This document shows, piece after piece, positions 11,091 to 23,059 of a stretch of 64,000 nt of DNA. A program made the translations under genes and the position numbers. This DNA comes from Takifugu bimaculatus. Lineage: Eukaryota > Chordata > Actinopteri > Tetraodontiformes > Tetraodontidae. Below the pieces are notes generated by a model that ran no database searches, had not been told where the DNA came from, and saw only the letters and a program-made list of their open reading frames with translations. How positions within the stretch are numbered: the stretch's first letter is position 1; every line of letters begins with the position of its first letter. Where the stretch lies: NCBI GenBank assembly GCA_004026145.2, contig CP034976.1, positions 13,149,887 through 13,213,886 of the forward strand, in the 5' to 3' direction.

Positions 11091-12750
11091 TATTCTCATC
11101 CAGATGTTTAATTCCTATTAAAACTGTAATTAGTCTGGAAACATCCTGCTTGATTAATGAACATAGAGGATATCGAATTAGATTTACTGGTAATAACAAC
11201 CAGCTGTGCCAGATATTTCAAATTAAACTGCTAATTTACGACATTAGAATGGTTCCCATTGGAAATGCCCCCCAATGATACCAAGAAAGATAAATGCAAT
11301 TAAAAAGAGATCAGTGTTATCACAGAGAAGCTGCGTGTATGAACCTAACGGCCGACTGTCTCAACCCGAGCAAACATGCTGTGTTTGTCCAAGCATTTCC
11401 GCTGCTCATTTCCTCCCACTGTGCATCTGATGTGAGCTCATTTAATAAGAGAAGGATGTGAAAAGGTGGAGAGCAGCGTTTGAAATCACGGTAACTCCTC
11501 CGAGGGGTCTCTGCTGCACCGCTCTTATTACCTGTGGAACATGTGGCCTCAATTGTCACCTTTCTTACTGCCCTATGTATGTCAGCAGTCACGTAGTGGA
11601 GGTCTTAAAGGCATTCTTGTAGGCAACTATACATCTAAAGCCATTATCTTATTATGTTTGCTGAGAATTAATGGCAGCATTTCTTACCCAACCACAGCTG
11701 TACTGGTATAATGGCCACTAAGGAATGCTGACTTTAAACATTATTTAAGCAACGGGAGGGATCCTCCACTTTTTACTGCATAATTTGGACTTAAAGATCT
11801 TGGGTGATAGGAGAAAGGGCAAATTCAGCTGTTTCTAATTGGCTTTGAAAGCTGTGAAGAGAAGAGAAGAAGTTTTTACTGTCATTAAACAATTGATTGT
11901 ACGACTGGAGTCCAGACGGGGGACCAGTCGTGGGCCAGGTTTGGAATCATCTGGAGGAAACCCACACAGAAATCATCCTAACTGAACACAGAGAGTCTGT
12001 TGTACCCGGGAATTCAACTTGCGACCTCCTTGCAATGAAGCAATGGGGCTCACCACTCAATCTTTTGAGTTGTACAATACAAGATGTACAACAACAGCTT
12101 CTTCTCTACTTCTCTCCTCATAACTACCCCAGAACCAGGATGTTGTGTGTCAGTAATTAAGGGACGACAACGGCACCAACACATCATGAGACTGGGCTCA
12201 AAGGCGACTCCATAAAGTTCAGACCTGTTAATTAAATTCTGCTCTGCTGAATGTCTCCGCTGTCACACCTGTAACGCCCATGTGCTTTGAATTTGGTCCC
12301 TTTTTGTGACATCATCCAGTTGTCGTGGCAACCCCTTCCTCCTCTCTTATTTACCCCCCCATCGTTGCGTCTCTGGTTACCTGCTCTTACATGTGGGGGA
12401 GAAATAATGGACCAGTTTCATATGAGAGCTGGAGCAAAAACAGAGCTGAGAAATCTGTCACACATGTTCTCCGGGGCCCTGCCGATACGTGCACGTGCGC
12501 AGTGGGACGCAGCATCAGATGGGACGCTGAAAAGTCATTTCAGAATAGGGGGGAGAACAAAAATAGGAGCTCTTGAAATAGTGCTTCACTTAAAGAAAAT
12601 AAAAATCAACCACATCCCCAAAGACTTTCAGAGGCAAATACAGCCGGCGGCCACTAGAGGGCTACCGGCGCCACCACTGGTGAGAGGATATACAGGCCCA
12701 AAACGAAGCATTCCAGTCCTGTTCAGAGGAATCGGCCTTCTTAACATGTT
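11091..12750. repeat. Duplicated tract, copy 2
   Basis: This is the direct-orientation partner of the tract at 2700-3850. Block A is at about 11095-11265 and block B at about 12131-12750. They are separated by about 0.85 kb that is absent from copy 1, where the same blocks are about 0.28 kb apart. Block B lacks the (CA)n array of copy 1. The two copies bracket the GNL1 fragment copy, the 27-bp minisatellite and the LINE fragment. Confidence 0.7.
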
Positions 12751-13520
12751 CCCTAAACAAAGATTAGCAGTGGAACAACAGAACAACAAGTTGTCTCTTC
12801 TATCAGTACCGAGAAGTACATGAGTGAGCCAAACGCTAGAGTATAGTAGTGTATCTATTAATGTATCAATAACGGAAACACCACGCAGAGGGAACGGTAC
12901 TGTAATGAAACACAAATTCAGACAAATTTAAAGAGAAATAGGTTATTACATGTATTGGTAGGCAAACACCATCATTGGTGAGTACATCTCTGTGGCTGGT
13001 ACAGTTTAAATGTCTGTCTGTTGTGCACTCATACACACACACACACACACACACTCATACACACACTGATTTACAACTGAGGCAGTTGTCTTACAGGTCT
13101 CTTGGTAAAAGAATCTTGACCTCAGACTTATAAAATAGCTTGAGAGCATATTTGGTGCTAAAATCTCCAGTGATACCTGCCTCCATTTCACACTGAAGTA
13201 TTAAGTTTCCACATTATGCAAATCATGTTCATGTCAGAATTTAATATTTAATAAGGTTACAACCTTCTCACAAAACATTTAACGCCCATTAATAACATTG
13301 ATTTAATCCAACAGTATAATAGGAGCGCAGAACATTACGGGTTTTTTTCCTGAGGTGATCAATGCTTGGCAAACACAACCAGCATTATGTCAACGGGAGC
13401 TAAACCCGAAACAAAAGGCTTTTTTGGTCCAGTGGGCTCAGGAGGACAAGATGGCCGCAGAGCCTCGCAAGGAGCCAGCTTTAGTACGGAGTTCCAACCA
13501 AACGATAAAAAGTTTGGAGG
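12751..13520. other. Intergenic, no gene recognised
   Basis: Nothing coding is visible. A short interrupted (CA)n run lies at about 13031-13065, with A+T-rich sequence around it. Confidence 0.4.
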
Positions 13521-13538
13521 ATTTCTAATTCAATACTG

Positions 13539-13539
<1 letters not shown>

Positions 13540-13611
<72 letters not shown>

Positions 13612-13631
13612 CGAGTGTGTGTGTGTGTGTC
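13540..13631. repeat. (GT)n microsatellite
   Basis: This is a long GT array, pure over about 56 bp and then interrupted by GCGA units. It produces artefactual Cys-Val and Thr-His reading frames. Confidence 0.95.
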
Positions 13632-13849
13632 GCTGTGAGAATGTGTGTGCATCTTTAAGTGTGTCTGCCTGCTCCTTAGTTGCAGCCTCGTGTGTTTGTG
13701 TGGGTCTCTGGGTTGGAGCCCATGTGGCAACAGGTATTTTTAGCATCGTGGCTCACTGCTTTGCAATGACACTCATTTGCCCCCCTCTACCCCCCCCCCC
13801 CCCCCACCACCACCAGCCACCATTCTCCCAGTTTTCCTTTCCCTCCCTC

Positions 13850-14300
13850 CCTCCCATCCATCCATCCATCCACCCATCCATCCATCCATCATTATCCGCC
13901 CATCCATCCATCCATCCATCATCCACCCATCCATCCATCCATCCATCCATCCATCCATCCATCCATCCAGCCATCCACCCATCCATCCATCCATCCCTCC
14001 ATCCTCCATCCATCATTATCCGCCCATCCATCCATCCATCCATCCATCCATCCATCCCATCCATCCATCCATCCTCCATCCATCCATCATCCATCCATCC
14101 ATCCATCCATCCACCCATCCATCCATCCATCCATCATCCACCCTCCATCCATCCATCCACCCATCCATCCATCCATCCATCCATCCATCCATCCATCTAT
14201 CCACCCATCCATCCACCCATCTATCTATCCATCCATCCATCCATCCATCCATCCATCCATCCATCCATCCATCCATCCATCCATCCATCCATCCATCCCA
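13850..14300. repeat. (ATCC)n tetranucleotide array
   Basis: About 450 bp of CATC/ATCC repeat is interrupted by CCC and TAT variants, preceded by a C-rich run at about 13790-13806. The His-Pro-Ser-Ile and Asp-Gly-Trp-Met reading frames across it are repeat artefacts. Confidence 0.95.
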
Positions 14301-15986
14301 ACATTCAGTCTTGTAGGCATCTAGCAACACTTTTCCCAAAGCTTTCATTAAAGGAAGAGAGTTTAAAAAAGGAGTGAAGATCTAAATTATTGAGTTTTAT
14401 CACTTCAAGCAAACAAAGGATGACTACAAGCATCTGTGTTTAAACAACGGCAACAATAAGCCGAGTTCAAACCGCAGTCTGAATGTGTGATCATGGGTGT
14501 GGGAAGGCTGAGCCCAGACCAGACAAAGCAGATCAAAACACATCCGATGGTAATTAAAGCGAACCGTCCTCTAAGCTCTATTGTTGCTCTGTGGAAAGAT
14601 TGGAGGATGAAAAGGAGGTCATTTATTCAGCGCCTGGCTCAGACAGGTGAAGAGAGGTGGGAGGGATTTGAGGAAAAGGGAAGTAAATCCTACAGGGACA
14701 GTTTGAACAGAAGGCGACAGTTGTAGATCCCAAATGCCACAGCAGAGTCCTCCCCACACTGTGAGTGCACGTGTGAGTGTGCACGCGTGTGCAAATGAAT
14801 AGCAGGGGATTTCTAAGAGGGGGAACCTGACACTCCAAAAAAAAGGACGCATCTCTCTCCCTCGTCTCCTTTCCAACCGTGAGGAAGAAGAGGCACAAGT
14901 GCGCTGCTACAGCTGAGGGGTCCTCCGGGGACCGGCGAGTGTGTGAGGGGTCATCGGGAATGCTGCCACATCGACAACACCTGACAATTCCACCCCCCCC
15001 TCTCCCCCCCTTTCCCAACATTCCCCTGACAACACTGAGCTCATCACTTCACACACATCCAGCTGCAGGATCACGACCGTCAAGTGGATGGGATTTGTCC
15101 AGCTTTAGTGTTTGAGAACGTATGAATTAATTCGGCCGGCTAAATTATTCCCTCAGTATTTTGATGTGTTTCTTTTAAAAATACCAGCGAAAAGAGAGAT
15201 CCAAAAGAATGTAAAACACAGGATTAACTTTTAATTCTGTCTCTAACAAGATTAAAACCCTTCAAATATCTCATTTAGTGTCGATGCTCATCGCCAGAAT
15301 ACAATATTTTCTCGCTCAACTGCCGTGAAATTAAAAACAATCCCAACAGCTTCGCGCTGGACCTTTGATTCCAAAATTAGAACCACAACAGAGAGCTTTG
15401 TGGAAAGTGAGAGGAGCTGACACAACATTTTTCCTCACTAAACACCCAAAAGGAACGCCCCAAGGCAAAGATGCACACCCCCACCCCCAGCCAGGAACCT
15501 CCCACTCAGCCCTGGGTGCAGACGGTGACCCTTTGACCCCTGGCTCCTCTGGCACCCTCAGATCCTCTCCAGGGCCCAATCACAAACATCCTGCCCAGGA
15601 CCTGTGACACCACCACTGGTGCATCACAGTAAAGAGCTGTAGCGGAGGGTGCACCCTCCACACATCCTATACATCTATCCATACATCTCCATATGCATGT
15701 TTCCACCAGAGCTGGACACAAAGCCACACGTGCATGAGCGGAAGGTCAGTATTTTCCTGCAGTGGGGAGCTGTGGGGCTCTCTGGCCGCTACAGATGGGA
15801 GGCATTCACTGGATATTCCCAGTGAAAAAGACAGTGGAGATGCTTCGGAGCCCGGAATGCTCGGCACGCCGTCTTACGGCGCTTCCACGCATACTGCAAG
15901 CCTCGAATTCTGCAACTGATCTGTGTTGTCTGAATCCTGCAGCCCTGCACAGCTGTCAGACCCTGACAGGGGGGCAGACAGGCAGC

Positions 15987-15988
<2 letters not shown>

Positions 15989-16049
<61 letters not shown>
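15989..16049. repeat. (TG)n microsatellite
   Basis: This is about 30 uninterrupted TG dinucleotides. Confidence 0.95.
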
Positions 16050-16050
<1 letters not shown>

Positions 16051-16196
16051 CTGACAAACTTTGAGTTGAACATTTCCATCCCTAAGCTGGGAAAGCTGCT
16101 TTTTCATAGATGAGAGCATAATGGATCACCTGCAAGGTCCTCCGTTTTTGATTTTTCTTTGTACTTATCACATCAGCTGAACACTGACTCCATAGA

Positions 16197-16563
16197 TCTC
16201 TCCCTCTCTCTCTCTCTCCCTCTCTCTCCCTCTCTTCTCTCCCCCCCTCTCTTCTCCCCTCTGTCTCTCTCCCTTTCTCTCTCTCTCCCCCCTCTCCTCT
16301 CTCTCCCCCTCCCTCTCCTCCCCTCTGTCTCTCTCCCTCTGTCTCTCTCCCCCTCCCTCTCTTCTCTCCCTCTGTCTCTCTCCCTCTCCCCTTCTCTCTC
16401 CCTCTCTCTCCCTCTCTCTGCCCTCTCTCTCGCTCTCTTCTCTCTCTCTCTCCCTCTGTCTCTCTCCCTCTCTCTCCCCCTCTCTGTCCTCTCTCTCGCT
16501 CTCTCTCTCTCTCTATCCCTCTCTCTCTCTCCCTCCTCTCTCTCCCTCCCCCCCCCCCCCCCC
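16197..16563. repeat. (CT)n-rich polypyrimidine tract
   Basis: About 360 bp is almost purely C and T on the plus strand (CTCTCTCC units), ending in a run of about 15 C. Such tracts can form triplex (H-DNA) structures and assemble poorly. The Ser-Leu-Pro and Arg-Glu frames across it are artefacts. Confidence 0.95.
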
Positions 16564-18349
16564 AGTGAATTCCACACAGGATCAGACCTGCTTTTTATGC
16601 TCCACTGTGTTTCCCTCCGAGAGAGCAAAGGGAGTATAAAGGGGGGGGGGAGGCGTTATAGGCAACAAACCAAAATTCAGAAGAATTTTATTTTTTTTAA
16701 AAAAGGAATATGAAAAAGGAACAGGTCAGAGAGAACGTACGATGGAAAGTTCAATAAGAGTATGGAGAAGAAACAGTGAAAAAGGTGATTATTTCTGCCA
16801 GGGGATTCGCAGTTGCCCAGACAACGAACAAAGCGGAGCCAGCGGAACAATGTGTGCAAGAGAAAAGGCCTGAAAAGAAAAGTGAAAAGACTCTGGAGTG
16901 TGAGAAAAGTAAAACTGTGCTGATCAGCAGGACAACTTTTCTAATTCCATTTTGGGAATGAATTCGGCAACACATCCACAGAGATTTCCTGATTTTCTCT
17001 TTCGTTTACTTATCGGAAAGAAGGGGGAAGCCCTTCAGGAAAAAAAGACCCCGTTAAAAAGGAAAGCATGAATAACTAACGACCCCCATTGCTGCTGGCG
17101 CTCACAGGACTGAGAGATGTTTAATGATTAAACACACATGAGTGGGTGTTTGGGTTTAGCACTGAATTGAGAAGTGGTGAGAGAATGTTAATGATATTCA
17201 GAGGGATTGAGGCCAGGTCAGATGAAAGTCTGGCTAAAGTTCCTGCAATGAAAGAGGAAGAGAGAAAACTCCATATGTGGAGGCAGGAATTCAATGTCAA
17301 TTTGCAAACGAAAACGTTTTACGGTTTCTACACCTGATATTGGGACTATTAAATACCCAGTTTGCCGCAGCACAGATGAAAATGTAATAGAAAAAGGATC
17401 ATTCATATTTAATGTTCGCTGGCCTCCTGAAAGTTTTTCATAAAAGAATATTTATTGATTTTTTAAAAATGTGATTAAAATGGGCGACGCAGTAGGACTA
17501 TGCTGCTCAGGAACTATTAATATTAATTAAAATAAATATGTTATAAGTGCCAGCTCCTCTCTGATTACTAATGGGGAGTAAAAGCGCTCTCTATCGAAGA
17601 CGAAGAACAAGCTCCTAAAGAAATTCCTGAAATAACATGAAAAAAGACACATGCACACATATTTCTAAGCACCCACACCCACTGGCCGAGAGAACTGAGC
17701 TGGGAGTGTATCAGCGATCCGCTTCCATGTTTGCCCAGAGTGGAGCCCTCGGCCTGTTAAATGACCTTTATTGTCCCTGGCTGCTGATTGAGCAGAGCTA
17801 AAGTTTCCCATCCCCTCAGACAAGTAGCGACAGGAACTGGAACCGTCGCTCTGCCTTCCCTTTCTTTCCCCCTTCTTCAACGTTTGCTGTAATCCAGCAC
17901 AAACACGTGCACATATGTGCCTCTCTTAAAACATATTTGTCCACCTCTTGGCTGGGGATCTTCATATCAACAACCCTCTTGGTTCCCGCTCCATTGCTGC
18001 GTTTTACTGCTAAACCCTTCAATCGGACTCATTATAGCCCAGGGACAGTAATGCTATACAGTTACGCCAGCAGAACTCTGTAATAACGCTGCCCGCCGAG
18101 GTAAATATCAGGGCAGGGTGTTGGGGCTCCGCATTAAACGTCCAGATGCTGAAGCCAAAGCAGATAATTCACAGTTTACATTAGAACAGAACGGACCTGC
18201 AGGGAGCTGAGAGACTTTGTGTTACATGCGAGGGGTTAACAAGGTGAGAGCACTCCGTCTGCGTGCTGATGGATCAGATGTCATATTCCCCAAATCTCCG
18301 TGCTGCTGTAACAAAGACCCCCTCCCTAAACCACCCTCCACCAAAGGCT

Positions 18350-19560
18350 CCACCACGATTTTCCCCCCCCTCCTGAGCGCCCGCCCAGGGTGGACGCTCA
18401 TTGGCTGATGCGCGTGCTGGAATATTCAATAAGGCACCTTACTGTGGGCTGTGATTGGCTGGAGCCGGTGCAGTTATGTAAATGAGCACCTGGTGGCGCC
18501 TGCTGGCCCGACTCTGGAGCCCGGAATGAGGTTGGAGGAGCTCTCAGGACAGAGTCAGATAGGGAGACGAAGGGAAGGCACCTCTGACACTGTTGCTCCT
18601 ACAAACTTAAATCCCCTCACCGCGGGCCACGCTTTCTGTGCACGACACTTCCTCCCAAGACTGTTAGAGGACCAAAAGACCGAGGGTTTTAAATCAGATA
18701 AAGTGCTCATTTCAACAGAGCTTGGATTATCCGCAGGACGAGTTCCAGGAGGGGGAAGTAGGCATTATCCCAGTAAAGAACACTCAGAAAGTTGGGACTG
18801 CTGTCAAAGCGCACTTTTCTGCGTCTTTTAGGTAAGAAGACAAACTCTCTCCGCGCGTTTCCCCTCCGCAGACTTCACTCTGAAATACGCGGCTGTACTA
18901 CAGTGCAGTATAGTGTTACAGCTAATGTTTCCAGCGTTCTGTCCGCGTGTCCGTCTGTCTGTCTGCTTCTCTTCTGCGGTTTGGCGTCAATAAGTCTGGC
19001 GTGAAGCGGACGCGCCAGCGCTGGACGCCGGCCACGGGCTGCTGGGAAGCGCATATGAGGTGTAACGTTGCGCCCCAGCGGCTCGGGGCGAAATCGTGCG
19101 GCGAATGCGTGGTGGCATCCAGCGCCTGCGTGTCTGAAATATCCTGACGGTCTACATCATAGTCTGGACGCGCAGCAAACGGCGCACTCGACCGTCTTCC
19201 TAAATGTAGCAGCGCCGAAAAAGAAAGCGTGATTTACGCGCGCCACTGTCTCCAACGAGCTGCGGGTTTTGATAAGTTGTCACCAGCCACCACTTTTCTC
19301 AGCGGTCTGTGGAGATCATTCTTCGCGCGATTCACGCCGCAGCCGTTTCGCAAACCTCACAAAACCACGAGAGTTCAACGAGTGTGATTCTTCAATCCGC
19401 GGCCGTCCAGATGCGTAAAAGGTCGCAGCGCTTTAGGTAGCATCACACCTGCCATTAACTCTGACCCCAAGGCAACCGCAGGTGACCTCACGCAAGAACA
19501 GGAGCTCTGGTTTCATCCGCCTCGGAGAAGGTGGATTTAACTGACCCGAGATCTTCAAAG
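18350..19560 (+). promoter_or_regulatory. Candidate promoter and first noncoding exon, probably DDR1
   Basis: This stretch is clearly richer in C+G and in CpG than its surroundings. It holds two inverted CCAAT boxes (attggctg at about 18398 and tgattggctgg at about 18453) and an octamer-like atgtaaat at about 18476. About 350 bp downstream is a strong donor, cttttag|gtaaga, with the exon side ending at 18831. The region 18832-19560 remains CpG-rich (cgcgcgcc, ccgcggccg). The next plus-strand gene with a missing 5' UTR is DDR1, whose ATG sits in an internal exon at 29473. The assignment is inference; an unannotated noncoding RNA is also possible. Confidence 0.4.
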
Positions 19561-21385
19561 CTCCAAGAAACTCCAAGAATGTGATGACAGAAAACTCGGG
19601 GTTATAATCGGCTCATTTCAATTTCTCCCCCTGATTGTGCACTTTAAACAGGAGAGAGGAGACAGAGGTGAAAGTGTGGGTGTGATTACAGGTCTGCTGA
19701 TTGTGGAGGTGGTCTGTTGGAGGGCTCACAACTGGACTTCAGTGGGTGCTGCAGTTTAGTGGCTCCGTACTTTTTTTTTTTTTTAACCACATTTTTTTTT
19801 GGCTGGAGCCACCGAGAAAAAGGCACGGTGCATTGCTAGACGGCTGAAAGAAGGAGGACGTCTGCGGGCTTTTATTGAGTTATTTGCCATCAGATAGATG
19901 CAATAAAAGGAATTTATTATTTCCCCCGTGTGAGGGAGCAGAGACGTTCAGTGAGGTGGAGAAGGCAGGGTTGCTCCACTGGAGAAGCCGAGTTGTGCTG
20001 GGAGGCATCTGGCTGCTCGTTCTCACGTAAGGTCCCACACAGACCCTCTGGCTCACTGGAATTTTTATCAGCAGGGCAGCAGAGGACTGTATGAATAAGG
20101 TCAGTGAGTATAATTGTGTAGACACAAAATTGGAGAGGCTTGATGTGAAAACTGGCAAAGGAATACGATTAATATTTAGAGAACAACGCAGCTGTTTCAG
20201 GAAGAACGGAGCTTTTAAGGCCAGCCTTGTGCTGGAGTTGCATCACCGCTTGAGCACAATTAGTTTGTCTCCTGGTTGATCATTGACCTCAGCCTGTTGT
20301 TCTCTATGTGGGTCACGGTCTTTGTGTTTCTGCTTGTTAAACACGGTGGAAAGGCTGTCACCAGGTGGACGCACTCACAGTTAAAGCCTGAACACCATGA
20401 AAAAGAGGCCAGTGTGGTCATCAACCCACAGGAGGGCACAGTACGATATTTAGATATTATAGGTTGCAATACATCTAGCTGCCTTTTTTTATCATTTCAT
20501 TTGCCATAATTGGCTCCCAGCTGACCGGAGTCTTGTGGTCGGTGAAAGAATTAATTTGCGCCCAAAGACACGACACAGTTTCCGTCCTTGCCACTCTGCC
20601 CTTCTCCTTTAATGGGAAAAGAAACCAACTAAAGCAGAGACCCCACTGTCCACCTTGTTTTCCTGAACCAATTTCCCCCTCCGCTCAGGACAGCTGCCCA
20701 TTTTGGTAGCATTGGGGGAACGGCTGGCGGCGTAATGCGGCGGCGCCGCTCCCGCTGACTCGGGATGTGCTCGGGATTTGGTAATCAGACAGTTATCAAG
20801 CCTCTCTTCTCTCTGCCTCCATCTCATCTCCAAGGACGGCCATGTTTCAGATTACCCCTCCCCACTAGCTTGTGGAACTTGGCCATTCCTTGCCTTTGAT
20901 CTGATCGTTCCCATAATATATCTTTCTCTCTCCCTCTTCATCTTTTATCTTTCCCTTTCTCTCTGATGCACCTCACGGTGTTTCATCAACCCACCCCCCG
21001 CCATCCATCTCCTCCTTAGCCTCCCCTTTGCTCTCGTTCTCGTGAGCCTCCTCATTTATCTGTTTACTGTTGCCGCTGATAGCAGCTTAGATTAGGATGT
21101 TGCAGCACAGATAAAAGCAAGCTGGGTTTGTATTCCGGCTACAGAGGCCGCTCTAAAATGTTTGTCTTTTGGACCTTTTCTTCACGATTTCTTTCAGCTT
21201 TGGAATTTCCAGAATGTGTGCGCATGAACTGGTGTGGTGCTAATAACACACAATATGATGTCATTATTCATCAGCACGTTGGAGTTCGGGGCTAACGTGA
21301 TAATTGCGAATCACTTCAAATCGACTCTGTTAATAGCCTCACTGGGGATCTGTAATGTGGCGTTACGCTCCTTCAACACTGGGAC

Positions 21386-21445
<60 letters not shown>

Positions 21446-23023
21446 GAGCCAGGGCGAAACTAGCGTAGCAAACGGCAACGCAGTCACGGCTGCAGATGTC
21501 AGACAACCTGTATTTTCTGAGCTTCGGATGGATTTTTTAAGAACCTGTAGTTCTTCCCGCTGGAGCCGCTCCTGAGGCGAGTCTTGCAGCTCCTTCTGAT
21601 CCTGCAAACCTCCAGACTGTAAAAGTGAAATATTGGACTCCAAATAACATACGGTGAAGGCGAAGCTCAAATAAGAGCGGCTGAAAGCTTCACATGGAGC
21701 TCTCGCATGTCGAGCCCAGGCCATAAAGCATAAGCAGCACATTAAAGGGTTGGAAAGTTGCAACATTAAAGACTTTGTTGTTTTGTGCCGCCGCCATCAG
21801 ATGGTGGAACAGAAGGAGTTGGGAGCACAAACAGCTCTCCAGTTTCTCCATATTCACTTTGTCGGATGAATTTGGGCTGCAGAAACATTTAAATAAGGGG
21901 TTAAGAAGAGCAACAGGGCATCGGGAACTGTTGTGTGATTTGTAATTTACCTCTTTTAAGATCATTTTTTGCTGCCTGTGTGATTGAGGTGGCCGCCTGC
22001 GCCCGAGGATCTAACACACATGCATTTTGTGTGCGGTTAGAGCTTTAGCGAGGCGTAGAAAATGTCATTTTGCTATGCTAATTTGCTTCTGTAGAGACAG
22101 TCAACAGTAAAAGACGTCTGAAGCACTTTTCTGTCGGTGAGTTCATTAGGAAATCGGCGTCAGAGTCGGCGTGGAGACTTTCTCTCACTTTGACTCAAAA
22201 TGCTGAGTCTGGCTCATTCCTGTTTGAGCTCATCTCTCCGGTCTGTCTTTCTGCTCTGTTTCTCTCCGGGCAATCCCTCCTTCTTTTCCCACACTCCCTC
22301 CATCAGCTCTCCCTTTTTCTCCTTTCGCTCTTTTTTTTCTCTTGACTGGATGAATAATTTTGAACCTCCTGCAGGCAGAGTTGCCTTTGTCTCACACTCA
22401 ATCTGTCATTCTCTCTGAATAATACCGGCATTTTCCCCTCCACCACTGGCTCCTCTTGTGTTTTTCTTTTTCTGATTCCTCTCTACCCTTTGTGAGAGTC
22501 GCACCGTGCCGTCACATACCGTGCCGTGCCTCTTCTTCTCACTTCCTCTCGGACCGGTGGCAGCGGGACGGTGCAAATTGAATTTAGGCAACTGGGCTGC
22601 AGTTTGATGTCAAGCTGCAGCCCTCAAATGACCTCAGTGTCAAATTAGGAGCCACAGACTTTGCTGCTCCGCTGCCGCATATCTGCGCAGGCCCTAATAT
22701 AGTTTTTGCTCCTCTGATCGTATGAGTCCTTCAGAGGGGAGATTCATTTTCACGCGGATGATTGCCCCGGTTCAGCGTGCAGCCGAGATGAGACGGCTTC
22801 TTCTTTACTTGCTTTCATTAGGACCTGAAACTGCAGTTTCATTCCAGGTGCATTAAACAGGAACAGAGCTGAGCACATTCTAACTTGTACTGACACGTGT
22901 GAAACTTTAGGCCCTGAGATTCAAAGCCGTGTTTTGGTTGCTGCGAGTTAGGCGAAGCTAGTTTTCAAGTTACTTATAATAGACTTTGTTCTCCTGTGTG
23001 TGTGTGTGTGCGTGTGCGTGTGC

Positions 23024-23059
<36 letters not shown>

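Larger units (their letters stand above)
14301..18340. other. Intergenic with simple repeats, no gene recognised
   Basis: No coding exon was recognised. Low-complexity sequence makes up much of the middle: a (TG)n array at about 15989-16049 and a pyrimidine tract at about 16197-16563. If the CpG-rich block that follows is the DDR1 promoter, this is its upstream flank. Confidence 0.4.

Noticed and set aside
13541..14377. 278-codon frame of Cys-Val then His-Pro-Ser-Ile repeats
   Set aside because: It is the translation of (GT)n followed by (ATCC)n arrays, with open frames on both strands. It is not a gene.
16159..16713. 184-codon Ser-Leu-Pro frame and its Arg-Glu counterpart
   Set aside because: It is the translation of the polypyrimidine tract, so it is low complexity on both strands.
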